Positions 1 through 6,115 of a stretch of DNA of 7,910 nucleotides are shown here, one piece after another. Source of the DNA: an uncultured Collinsella sp. GTDB lineage: Bacteria > Actinomycetota > Coriobacteriia > Coriobacteriales > Coriobacteriaceae. The notes below the pieces were generated by a model, which saw only the letters and a list, made by a program, of their open reading frames with translations, had not been told where the DNA came from and did no database searches. The stretch spans positions 1-7,910 of the forward strand of contig URBB01000095.1 in assembly GCA_900545835.1 (NCBI GenBank), given 5' to 3'. The stretch's first letter is position 1, and the number at the start of each line of letters is the position of its first letter. The translations under genes were made by a program, and so were the position numbers.

Positions 1-1179
1 AGCTTGCAGACCCCCGAGGAAAAGGCCAAGCTCGAGGTTCGCGCCGACGAAATCTTCGCCACGCTCATCGATTCCGGCGTCGTCGTTCGCACCGAGGTGC
101 CGCCCGCGCCCGACGCCCCGACTGACGCCGCGCCAGACATCGACTATGCACTGACGGTCGATCTGCCCGAGGACTTTGCGCTCGACCAGCCGCTCTCGCC
201 GTTTTTGCTTGCCGCGCTGGAGCTGCTCGACCCCGAGAGTGAGACCTATACCATGGATCTGATCTCGATGGTCGAGGCAACGCTCGAGGACCCCAAGCAG
301 GTATTGCGCGCGCAGGAGCGCGCCGCGCGCGACCGCGCTATGGCCGAGATGAAAGCCGACGGCGTCGAATATGAGGAACGCTTGGAGCGCATCCAGGATG
401 TCACCTACGAAAAGCCGCTCGAGGATTTGCTCGATGCCGCCTTCGACAAGTACTGCCAGGAAGTACCTTGGGCCAACGACTACCAGCTCTCGCCCAAGAG
501 CGTCCTGCGCGACATGTTGGAGAGCGCGAGCGACTTTAAGGGCTATATCCAAAAGCTCGGCATCGCCCGCTCCGAGGGCATTCTGCTGCGCTACCTAGCC
601 GAGGCCTACCGCTCCCTCGATCGCACCGTGCCCATTGAGAAGCGCGATGAGCGCTTGCGCGACATCATTTCGTGGCTCGGCTTTGTGGTGCGCTCGGTCG
701 ACTCGAGCCTGGTGGACGAGTGGGAGAACGCCGGCAACCCGGCGGCCCTCGACGCCGCGCCGCCGCAGGGCATCGACGAGGTCGTTGCGGACCGTCGCGG
801 CTGCACGCTGCTGGTGCGCAACGCACTCTTCCGCCGCGTGACCCTTGCCGCCCGCGAGCACGTTCGCGACCTGGGCGAACTCGACGAGGACTGGGGCATG
901 AGCGAGGTCCGCTGGCAAAAGGCGCTCGATGCCTACCATGAGCAGCACGAGGAAATCCTCACCGACGGAGATGCCCGCAGCGCCGCGATGTTTACCATCG
1001 ACGGGAGCGACGAGAAGACCGATCACGTGTGGCACGTGCACCAGATTTTTGCCGACGAGGATGGCGACCACGACTTTGGCATCATGGGCGATGTCGACCT
1101 GGATGCCACGCAAGACGGCGGCGAGGTCATCTTCAAAAACTACCGCGTCGGCTTTATCGAGGACCTGCTCGAGGACTAG
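1..1179 (+). CDS. DEAD/DEAH-box helicase, C-terminal part with DUF3516 region (5' truncated)
   Basis: The reading frame is open from the first base and ends with TAG at 1177-1179, so the start and the helicase core lie left of the window. The TTG at base 4 is not a credible start: it has no room for a ribosome site and the frame continues upstream. The visible ~392 residues match my recollection of DUF3516, the C-terminal region of actinobacterial DEAD/DEAH-box helicases. Landmarks are DFALDQPLSPF near residue 58, LELLDPES near 72, MKADGVEYEER near 117, LSPKSVLRDM near 163, ARSEGILLRYLAEAYRSL near 189 and SSLVDEWE near 235. The end is acidic, with a DEDGDHDFGI segment near 351. Walker and DEAD motifs are not in view, so ATPase activity is inferred from the family. 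The protein probably unwinds RNA or DNA in the cytoplasm; its exact substrate is unknown to me. It is transcribed convergently with the DUF2130 gene. Confidence 0.85.
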   Translation, partial: SLQTPEEKAKLEVRADEIFATLIDSGVVVRTEVPPAPDAPTDAAPDIDYALTVDLPEDFALDQPLSPFLLAALELLDPESETYTMDLISMVEATLEDPKQVLRAQERAARDRAMAEMKADGVEYEERLERIQDVTYEKPLEDLLDAAFDKYCQEVPWANDYQLSPKSVLRDMLESASDFKGYIQKLGIARSEGILLRYLAEAYRSLDRTVPIEKRDERLRDIISWLGFVVRSVDSSLVDEWENAGNPAALDAAPPQGIDEVVADRRGCTLLVRNALFRRVTLAAREHVRDLGELDEDWGMSEVRWQKALDAYHEQHEEILTDGDARSAAMFTIDGSDEKTDHVWHVHQIFADEDGDHDFGIMGDVDLDATQDGGEVIFKNYRVGFIEDLLED

Positions 1180-1196
1180 CCGTACATACTGGAACG

Positions 1197-1236
1197 AAGC
1201 GGGGCCGTTGGCAATATCGCCAGCGGCCCCGCTTTT
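1197..1236 (+). terminator. Rho-independent terminator of the helicase gene, possibly bidirectional
   Basis: A 16-bp stem is formed by 1197-1212 and 1219-1234 with one G-T wobble and a six-base loop (AATATC). It is very GC-rich (GCGGGGCC core) and runs into TTTT on the plus strand, 18 bases after the helicase stop codon. It lies between two convergent stops (1179 and 1254). On the minus strand the same stem is followed by only a broken T run (CTTCGTTCC), so it would be weaker for the DUF2130 gene. Confidence 0.85.
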
Positions 1237-1253
1237 GCACTATACGCTATCCC

Positions 1254-3011
1254 CTACTCGGCATCCTCGACCTCATACGAATCCGCCTCGGCGGGCTCAT
1301 CGTTTGCCCCTGTCGCAGCCCCGCGCGCCTCGTCAAACGCCGCCTTCATGGTCTTGTTGCCCCAGGTGAGCTTGCGAATGGTAAGATCGTCGGCCTTCTT
1401 GTTGGCTAGACGTAAATTGTTCTCGGAAGACAGCAATGCCTCCTTGGTTTTCTGCAGATGGCTAATCGTCTTGTCAATCTCCTCGATCGCCGTCTGGAAC
1501 TTACGGCTCGCAAGCTCATAGTTGCGGCCGAAGTCGTTCTTGAACTTCTCCATCTTGGCCTCGAAGTTCGTGACGTCGATGTTCTGTTGCTTGTACTCCG
1601 CCAGCTCCTGCTTATAGCGCAGCGAACCCATGGCGGCGTTGCGCAGCAGCGTGATCATGGGAATGAAGAACTGCGGGCGGATCACGTACATCTTCTCATA
1701 GCGGTAACTCACGTCGACTATCCCTGCGTTATAGAGCTCGCTTTCGGGCTCGAGCAGTGTGCAGAGCACCGCGTACTCACAGCCTTTCTGGCGACGATCG
1801 TGATCGAGTTTCTTAAAGAAGTCCTCGTTTTTGTGCTTGGTCGCGGTCTCGTCGTTCTCGTTTTTCATCTCGAACATAATCGAAATGACCTCGTTACCGC
1901 TTGCGTCGCACTCGCGGAAGATAAAGTCGCCCTTGGTGCCCTCGGACGCATCGTTATCCTTCTCGAAGTACGCGTTAGGAAACGCCGTCATGCGCAGACG
2001 GTTAAACTCGGTCTCGCAGTGCTGCTCGAGCGACTCGCCCACCATCTTGGTGGACAGGCGGACCTTCATGTCCTTCAGGCGCTCAATCTCTTCATCCTTG
2101 TAGCGGATCAGTTCATCGCTCGCGCGCTTGGCTTGAGCAAGCTCGAGCTCATGCGCCGCCTTGGCCTGCTCCTCGCGCGAATCGCGCACTGCCAACTCAC
2201 TCGTCAGTTTCGCACGCGCCTCATCGCGCTCTCGCTCCGCCGCGGCGACCGCCTCCGACAGGTTCATTTTTGCCATCAGTTCCTGCTCGCGCAGCTGGGC
2301 ACGCAGACCCTCGGCCTCTTGCTCGGACTGTGCCTTAGCGGCGGAAAACTTCTCTTGTACCGTCGCGCGATAGTCAGTAAGCGCGCGCTCGGCCTCGCTG
2401 CGAGCGGCATCGAGTTCGCGCTGCGACTCAGCCGCAGCGGCGGCAAGCGCCATCTCCTGGGCCTTGTCCGCCGCGGCAAGCTTGGCCTGCAGCTCGGCAA
2501 TCTGAGCATCACGTGCAGCTAAATCGTTTTGAGCAGCGTTGCGCGCCGCCGACTCGGCAAGCTTTGCTTCGTCATCTTTGCGCCCAAGCTGCGCACGCAG
2601 GCTATCAATCTCACGCTGGAGTTCGGCATTTTCCTTTTGAGCATTGGCTCGCGCCTCTACCGCCGCGCGCTGGCTTGCACTCTCGCGCTCTGCGGCAGCG
2701 CCCTCGAGCTTAGCGCGCAGCTCGGCAAGCTCAGCATCGCGCTTGGCAACCTCTTGCGCCAGCTGCTGAGCCGCAGCGTTCTTCTGCTCAACGAGCTGAG
2801 CGTTGCGCTGAGACTCTGCCTCCTGCAAAGCAGCCGTCGAACGCGAGCGCTCAAGCTCCAGCGCCTGCTCGCCCTCGCGCTGGACTGCCTTCACACGCTC
2901 ATCCAGGTCGCGCGAAAACTCGGCATCACGCACTTGCTTGACAATATCCGCATAGCCAGATGCATCGACCTTAAAGACTTCGCCACAATGCGGGCACTTG
3001 ATCTCATTCAT
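1254..3011 (-). CDS. DUF2130 protein: long coiled coil with PD-(D/E)XK-like C-terminal domain
   Basis: This 585-residue protein has three parts. The N-terminus carries a single CPHCGEVF knuckle (residues 6-13), half of a zinc-ribbon-like motif. Residues ~25-320 are almost continuous Ala/Glu/Arg/Lys/Gln-rich heptad-like sequence, a long predicted coiled coil. Residues ~320-560 match the DUF2130 family: GESLEQ at 325-330, EGTKGDF at 357-363 and FEMKN at 380-384. D362 followed by E381-x-K383 fits the PD-(D/E)XK nuclease core, with E326/E329 in the expected first helix. The tail is acidic. Nuclease activity is inferred from the motif; the family has no settled function that I know of. The ATG at 3009-3011 has a strong GAGGAG site five to six bases upstream. 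A terminator lies between this gene and the metallophosphoesterase gene, so it is probably transcribed separately. Confidence 0.88.
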   Translation of the reverse strand: MNEIKCPHCGEVFKVDASGYADIVKQVRDAEFSRDLDERVKAVQREGEQALELERSRSTAALQEAESQRNAQLVEQKNAAAQQLAQEVAKRDAELAELRAKLEGAAAERESASQRAAVEARANAQKENAELQREIDSLRAQLGRKDDEAKLAESAARNAAQNDLAARDAQIAELQAKLAAADKAQEMALAAAAAESQRELDAARSEAERALTDYRATVQEKFSAAKAQSEQEAEGLRAQLREQELMAKMNLSEAVAAAERERDEARAKLTSELAVRDSREEQAKAAHELELAQAKRASDELIRYKDEEIERLKDMKVRLSTKMVGESLEQHCETEFNRLRMTAFPNAYFEKDNDASEGTKGDFIFRECDASGNEVISIMFEMKNENDETATKHKNEDFFKKLDHDRRQKGCEYAVLCTLLEPESELYNAGIVDVSYRYEKMYVIRPQFFIPMITLLRNAAMGSLRYKQELAEYKQQNIDVTNFEAKMEKFKNDFGRNYELASRKFQTAIEEIDKTISHLQKTKEALLSSENNLRLANKKADDLTIRKLTWGNKTMKAAFDEARGAATGANDEPAEADSYEVEDAE

Positions 3012-3069
3012 AGCAGCTCCTCGATGGACGCAAATTTCAACCGCCTACACTCTACCGCGCCGCACGGAC

Positions 3070-3104
3070 AAAAAAGGCGCCGCCGCCATAATGGCAACGG
3101 CGCC
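3070..3104 (-). terminator. Rho-independent terminator of the HIRAN/metallophosphoesterase unit
   Basis: On the minus strand, arms 3104-3093 and 3087-3076 (GGCGCCG plus GCC, with a two-base A-A/C-C internal mismatch) close a five-base loop and are followed directly by six U (A-tract at 3070-3075). It lies 61 bases downstream of the metallophosphoesterase stop and upstream of the DUF2130 gene, separating the two transcription units. Confidence 0.8.
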
Positions 3105-3106
3105 AG

Positions 3107-3158
3107 AACCACCACAAAGGCGCACTGTGTCCCCTTTGTGGTGGTTTGTGTGGTGGTT
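3107..3158. repeat. Perfect 14-bp palindrome with an extra tandem arm copy (REP-like candidate)
   Basis: Bases 3107-3120 (AACCACCACAAAGG) are the exact reverse complement of 3133-3146, separated by a 12-base loop (CGCACTGTGTCC). Ten bases of the right arm (TGTGGTGGTT, 3137-3146) are repeated directly at 3149-3158, so the left arm has two possible partners. The element sits between the metallophosphoesterase stop and its U-tract terminator. Being G/T-rich on one strand and without a U-tract of its own, it does not look like an ordinary terminator. I recall similar CCACAAAGG-type palindromes between genes in Collinsella-like genomes, which would make it a dispersed REP-like element. That is memory, not something the window shows. 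Confidence 0.6.
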
Positions 3159-3164
3159 CGAGCA

Positions 3165-3710
3165 TTACAGTCCAAAGAAGCCCAGGATTTGATCCCGACT
3201 TACGGGCTTGTACTTGTTGGCATCGAGACCGACATCGTAGCGAAAGATAGGGCGCTCACGATCGCGGTTGCGCGCGTTGGTGCGATCTCCCCTGCTGTGG
3301 ATATGCCCGTGCAGCATGATGGCACCACGCGCCTTGCCATTCCAGCTGAGCATGGGGTAGTGGCTCATAACCAGACGATGACCCTTGGCATAGCCGGGGG
3401 CAATCTCCAGGTAATCGCGCACGTCATCCCAAATCTGCGGGACGTCGGGGTCTTCCCAATCACCGTCATGGTTGCCACGGATGAGCGTCACGTTCTGGCA
3501 TTCAATGCGCTCGCGCAGGCGCACCGCCTCCGCCAGGGGCAAACGATAGGTAAAGTCTCCCAGGATGTAGAGGCGGTCGTCCACATCCACGCACTCATTG
3601 ATGGCATCGATGACCTTGCGGTTCATCTCCTCGACCGAATCAAACGGTCGATCCATGTCGTGCAAGATATTCGTATCGCCCAGGTGCAGGTCGGCGGTAA
3701 ACCACATCAT
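3165..3710 (-). CDS. Calcineurin-like metallophosphoesterase
   Basis: The 181-residue protein contains the full metallophosphoesterase signature in order: D7-x-H9 in TADLHLGD, GD at 51-52, GNHD at 79-82, H117 in MSHYPM and GHIHS at 135-139, followed by DVGLDAN at 159-165. These residues form the two-metal site that hydrolyses phosphomonoesters or phosphodiesters. No signal peptide or membrane segment is seen, so it is cytoplasmic. The length fits compact single-domain members of the superfamily; the substrate (nucleotide, nucleic acid or other) cannot be read from the sequence. The start is the first of two adjacent ATG codons, with GAGGG eight bases upstream; the second ATG (3707) is possible. 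It lies 66 bases downstream of the small charged protein gene without an obvious terminator between them, so it may be co-transcribed, although a TATACT box lies in the gap. Confidence 0.9.
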   Translation of the reverse strand: MMWFTADLHLGDTNILHDMDRPFDSVEEMNRKVIDAINECVDVDDRLYILGDFTYRLPLAEAVRLRERIECQNVTLIRGNHDGDWEDPDVPQIWDDVRDYLEIAPGYAKGHRLVMSHYPMLSWNGKARGAIMLHGHIHSRGDRTNARNRDRERPIFRYDVGLDANKYKPVSRDQILGFFGL

Positions 3711-3750
3711 CGTCTATGCCCTCATTTCGCAATGCATCCAACTCGTGCTA

Positions 3751-3756
3751 AGTATA
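3751..3756 (-). promoter_or_regulatory. Possible -10 box ahead of the metallophosphoesterase gene
   Basis: TATACT on the minus strand (five of six matches to the consensus) lies about 40 bases upstream of the metallophosphoesterase start, in the 66-base gap after the preceding stop. No convincing -35 box is found 16-18 bases upstream (TAACCG), so this is a weak candidate for an internal promoter. Confidence 0.25.
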
Positions 3757-3776
3757 CAGACACAGCGATGCGGCGG

Positions 3777-3956
3777 TTAGCCAAAGAGCCCGCCGAACAG
3801 TCCGCGGCGGCGCTTGTCTTGCTTTTTCGAAGCGTCACCCTGAGTTTTCTTGTCCTGCCGCATCTTACGGTCCTGTTCCAGCTCATCGTCATCGAGTAGC
3901 ACATCCCACTCAAACGGATCATCTGCCAGATCAAACAGGTCATCGTCATCAAACAT
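3777..3956 (-). CDS. Small charge-polarised hypothetical protein (59 aa)
   Basis: I do not recognise this family. The first half is strongly acidic (MFDDDDLFDLADDPFEWD, then LLDDDELEQD), the second half is Lys/Arg/Gln-rich, and the end is RRRGLFGGLFG, a basic stretch followed by a short Gly/Leu/Phe repeat. An upstream in-frame ATG at 3968 would add MEAA, but it has no ribosome site. The ATG at 3954-3956 is preceded five bases upstream by GGAGG, so it is the better start. It begins 18 bases after the HIRAN gene's stop on the same strand, which suggests an operon. The GLFGGLFG tail after RRR could bind a membrane surface or a partner protein; this is inference only. It is probably disordered and not an enzyme. 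Confidence 0.68.
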   Translation of the reverse strand: MFDDDDLFDLADDPFEWDVLLDDDELEQDRKMRQDKKTQGDASKKQDKRRRGLFGGLFG

Positions 3957-3961
3957 GGCAG

Positions 3962-3966
3962 CCTCC
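3962..3966 (-). promoter_or_regulatory. Ribosome binding site that decides the start of the small charged protein
   Basis: GGAGG on the minus strand, five bases before the ATG at 3956. It overlaps the alternative upstream ATG (3968), which itself has no Shine-Dalgarno sequence, and so favours the shorter protein. Confidence 0.6.
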
Positions 3967-3974
3967 ATTGCCGA

Positions 3975-4301
3975 CTAGCGAGCATCCACCACGTAGAGCC
4001 CAACGCGCACCTGATGCCACGGGCTGCGCTCGGGGGCAACCTGTTGCACGCGGGCCTCAAATACGTCCTCGTGGCCGTAATACATCATCAAGGACAGTGG
4101 GCCAACCTCGTTTCCCGGAACGTAGCCAAGTTTGGTCTTGCCATAGTAGATCGCAACTGCCTCGGGGTCATGGGGATTATCGCGCTCGGCACACAGCGTC
4201 AGTTTATCGCCCGCTTTAAGATCGCCCAAGACCAAGGCGCCATCGGTATACTGAAATCCTGCAATGTGAAATGACAGAAGAACACGCGAAGGCTCGTACA
4301 T
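3975..4301 (-). CDS. Stand-alone HIRAN-domain protein
   Basis: The 108-residue product is essentially one HIRAN domain. It shows IAGFQYTDG (13-21), a GDKLTL strand (31-36), the family hallmark AERDNPHDPEAVAIYY (38-53) and LGYVPGNE (58-65), then FEARVQQV (81-88) and a closing beta strand. In eukaryotic HLTF-type proteins the HIRAN domain binds 3' ends of single-stranded DNA. Bacterial stand-alone versions are usually assigned a DNA-handling role by analogy; that role is inferred here. The ATG at 4299-4301 has GAGGAG five to six bases upstream, and the 14 bases GAGGAGCTGCTATG are identical to those at the DUF2130 gene start. It is first in the probable unit with the small charged protein and the metallophosphoesterase. 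Confidence 0.88.
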   Translation of the reverse strand: MYEPSRVLLSFHIAGFQYTDGALVLGDLKAGDKLTLCAERDNPHDPEAVAIYYGKTKLGYVPGNEVGPLSLMMYYGHEDVFEARVQQVAPERSPWHQVRVGLYVVDAR

Positions 4302-4537
4302 AGCAGCTCCTCTAACGGCCGGATAAACCGGTGTGTAACCTTATTGAGAAGTCTACGGTCCCGTGCGGACACAAATACATCCTGTCTGCGTCCTTCAATC
4401 GTTTGCCTCAACGCTTGCGCGACAGAACGCTTGCAGATAAGATAGGAACACGGATGGCACCCGTTGCCGCGGGTCTTGCCAACTCCGATACACGTTTTCA
4501 TCGTGAGAAGTGGCCGTCTTCGCTTACGCGGGGGCGG
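4302..4537. other. Non-coding interval 3' of the holin-like small ORF
   Basis: This stretch between the HIRAN start and the small hydrophobic ORF shows no convincing protein gene on either strand: ORFs crossing it lack ribosome sites or overlap the HIRAN gene out of frame. It contains a strong hairpin (4451-4487) and a 9-base direct repeat AACGCTTGC at 4410-4418 and 4426-4434. It would be the 3' part of the small-ORF transcript and/or the place of an antisense regulator. The HIRAN gene promoter should also lie here, but I see no clear -35/-10 pair. Confidence 0.45.
4451..4487. other. Stable hairpin 3' of the small hydrophobic ORF
   Basis: Thirteen base pairs in three blocks: CGGA/TCCG (4451-4454 with 4484-4487), TGGCA/TGCCA (4455-4459 with 4477-4481) and CCCG/CGGG (4460-4463 with 4470-4473), with small bulges and a six-base loop. 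There is no U-tract on either strand, so it is not an ordinary terminator. It could stabilise a transcript end or be part of a regulatory RNA. Confidence 0.5.
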
Positions 4538-4621
4538 CTATTTCATTCGGCCGATAAACAGACCGAGTTCGATAGCCGCAATCAACAACGCCAATAACGA
4601 AATAACATCGCTTACGTTCAT
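4538..4621 (-). CDS. Holin-like / type I toxin-like hydrophobic peptide (27 aa)
   Basis: ATG at 4619-4621 and TAG at 4538-4540 frame a 27-codon ORF. The product begins MNVSDVISLL, continues with a Leu/Ile/Ala-rich stretch and ends IGRMK. Residues ~5-24 form one membrane-spanning segment with a single Glu at position 18 and a basic C-terminus. A Shine-Dalgarno sequence (AAGGGA) lies six bases before the ATG, good spacing for translation. Size, single hydrophobic helix, basic tail and a GC-rich CCGCCC run right after the stop all recall the short putative holin-like toxins of type I toxin-antitoxin loci in Gram-positive gut bacteria, but family membership is inferred. It is isolated, lying between the terminator of the aldehyde dehydrogenase gene and the HIRAN unit. 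It could instead be a small membrane regulator or a chance ORF. Confidence 0.6.
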   Translation of the reverse strand: MNVSDVISLLALLIAAIELGLFIGRMK

Positions 4622-4627
4622 ACCAAA

Positions 4628-4642
4628 TCCCTTCTAAAGGGA
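4628..4642 (-). promoter_or_regulatory. Hairpin that sequesters the ribosome binding site of the small ORF
   Basis: On the minus strand TCCCTT (4642-4637) and AAGGGA (4633-4628) form a perfect six-base stem with a TAG loop. The AAGGGA arm is the Shine-Dalgarno sequence itself, so this fold would hide it from the ribosome. Such sequestration is well known for type I toxin mRNAs. Confidence 0.55.
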
Positions 4643-4679
4643 GTTGGCCCATCCGTGCTCCATAACAGTAGTCTAACGC

Positions 4680-4718
4680 AAAATGCAGGTAATAGGAACA
4701 CTTGTTCGTATTACCTGC
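4680..4718 (-). terminator. Rho-independent terminator of the dehydrogenase operon
   Basis: A perfect 10-bp outer stem (4685-4694 with 4709-4718), one G-G mismatch, a 4-bp inner stem and a four-base loop. It lies eight bases beyond the aldehyde dehydrogenase stop. In the operon's direction it is followed by ATTTT; on the plus strand by CCCTTTT, so it may stop traffic from both sides. The short T runs make it moderate in strength. Confidence 0.7.
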
Positions 4719-4726
4719 GCCCTTTT

Positions 4727-6106
4727 CTAATGCACAAACATGCGCACGAATTTGTGCTTCCAGCTTGCGTAGGGCGCATACCGAAACGGCACGTCCAGCC
4801 AGGTTGCCTTGTTCACGATGCTCTTCTTGTGGCTAAACGTATCGAAGCTCTCGCGTCCATGGTACTGCCCCATACCGCTCGCGCCCATGCCGCCAAAGCC
4901 CATATGGCTCGTAGCCAAGTGCATGATCGTGTCGTTGACACAGCCACCGCCAAAGGGCACGTAGCGCACAAAGCGTTGCTGAACCGCACGATCCTGGCTA
5001 AAGATATACAGGGCCAGCGGCGTCGGACGATCCGTAATAAACGCTTCGGCCTCGTCTAGGCTCTCAAACGTCAGCACCGGCAAGATGGGACCGAAGATCT
5101 CCTCCTGCATCACGGCGTCAGCGGGGGCCACGCCGTCCAAAATTGTCGGCTCAATCTTGAGCGAAGCCTCGCGCGCGGCACCTCCAAGCACGACCTTATC
5201 GGGATCGATCAGCCCGCGCGCACGCGCAAAATGCTTGGCGTTGACGATATGTCCGTAATCCTCATTGTCGAGTGGATGTTCGCCAAACATGCGACGGACC
5301 TCCTCCTTGATGAGGCCCAGCAGCTCGTCGTGCACGCGCGTATCGACCAGCAGGTAGTCGGGCGCCACGCAGGTCTGCCCCACGTTGAGCCATTTACCAA
5401 AGGCGATGCGCCGTGCCGCGACCTTCAAGTTTGCCGTCGCATCCACGATGCAGGGACTCTTTCCGCCCAGCTCAAGCGTCACGGGCGTAAGGTTTTTACT
5501 TGCGCGCTCCATGACGAGCTTGCCAACCGGAACGCTACCGGTAAAGAAGATCTTGTCCCAGTGCTCATCGAGCAGCGCTTCGTTCTCGGCGCGCCCGCCC
5601 TCGACAACCGTCACCAGGCGCGGATCAAATGCCTCATCACAGATTTGCCTGAGCACCGCGCTCGATGCCGGAGCATAGGCGCTCGGCTTGATGACCACGG
5701 TATTGCCCGCGGCAAGGGCGCCAGCGAGCGGCTCGAGCGTCAGCAAAAACGGATAGTTCCAGGGCGCCATGATGAGCGTGACGCCATAGGGCACGGTTTG
5801 CGTTTTGCACACGCTCACGGCGTTAGCGAGGTCGCACGGACGCAGGCGCGGACGACTCCATCGGGCCACATGCGCAATCTGATGTCGAATCTCGGAAAGC
5901 GATGTGCCAATCTCGCACATATAGGCCTCGTCATGCGACTTTCCCAAATCGGTCTTGAGCGCATGAGCGATATCGGCCTCGTGGGCCCGCACCGCATCGC
6001 GTAAACTCACGAGCGCGCGACGTCGAGCATCGACATCAAACGTGGCGTGCGTCTTAAAGTGGGCGCGCTGATCGCCGACGATGCGCGCAATTTCCTCGGT
6101 GTTCAT
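4727..6106 (-). CDS. Class 3 (ALDH3-like) NAD(P)-dependent aldehyde dehydrogenase
   Basis: The 459-residue protein oxidises aldehydes to carboxylates with NAD(P)+. Signature elements are in order: PWNYPF with the oxyanion-hole Asn117, K140 in VVIKPS, the FTGSVPVGK cofactor loop (188-196), the general-base Glu212 in LELGGKSP, the nucleophile Cys246 in NVGQTC, EEIFGP (335-340), and the class 3 tail MGFGGMGASGMG (402-413) with RYAPY near 442-446. The length and the lack of a long N-terminal extension fit the bacterial class 3 family, which often uses medium- and long-chain or aromatic aldehydes; the substrate is not determined. The ATG at 6104-6106 has AGGAGG five bases upstream. The upstream dehydrogenase gene's stop codon lies only nine bases away and abuts this ribosome site, so the two genes are co-transcribed and probably translationally coupled. 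Confidence 0.93.
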   Translation of the reverse strand: MNTEEIARIVGDQRAHFKTHATFDVDARRRALVSLRDAVRAHEADIAHALKTDLGKSHDEAYMCEIGTSLSEIRHQIAHVARWSRPRLRPCDLANAVSVCKTQTVPYGVTLIMAPWNYPFLLTLEPLAGALAAGNTVVIKPSAYAPASSAVLRQICDEAFDPRLVTVVEGGRAENEALLDEHWDKIFFTGSVPVGKLVMERASKNLTPVTLELGGKSPCIVDATANLKVAARRIAFGKWLNVGQTCVAPDYLLVDTRVHDELLGLIKEEVRRMFGEHPLDNEDYGHIVNAKHFARARGLIDPDKVVLGGAAREASLKIEPTILDGVAPADAVMQEEIFGPILPVLTFESLDEAEAFITDRPTPLALYIFSQDRAVQQRFVRYVPFGGGCVNDTIMHLATSHMGFGGMGASGMGQYHGRESFDTFSHKKSIVNKATWLDVPFRYAPYASWKHKFVRMFVH

Positions 6107-6115
6107 GGCACCCTC

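Noticed and set aside
1458..3899. Two long plus-strand ORFs (1458-2522 and 2529-3899)
   Set aside because: They lie antisense to the DUF2130, metallophosphoesterase and small-protein genes, have no good ribosome sites and show no recognisable motifs. They come from the GC-rich codon bias of the opposite strand.
4365..4400. Promoter for the HIRAN gene (TTGAAG, 15 bases, TATTTG on the minus strand)
   Set aside because: Spacing is too short and the -10 is poor; not distinguishable from chance.
4199..4501. Minus-strand 100-codon ORF beginning MKTCIGVGK with a CHPCSYLIC segment
   Set aside because: No ribosome site, overlaps the HIRAN gene out of frame for about a third of its length, and its Cys-rich part coincides with the 4451-4487 hairpin. 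Better read as structured non-coding sequence.
4331..4597. Plus-strand 88-codon ORF
   Set aside because: No ribosome site, no motif, and antisense to the small hydrophobic ORF.
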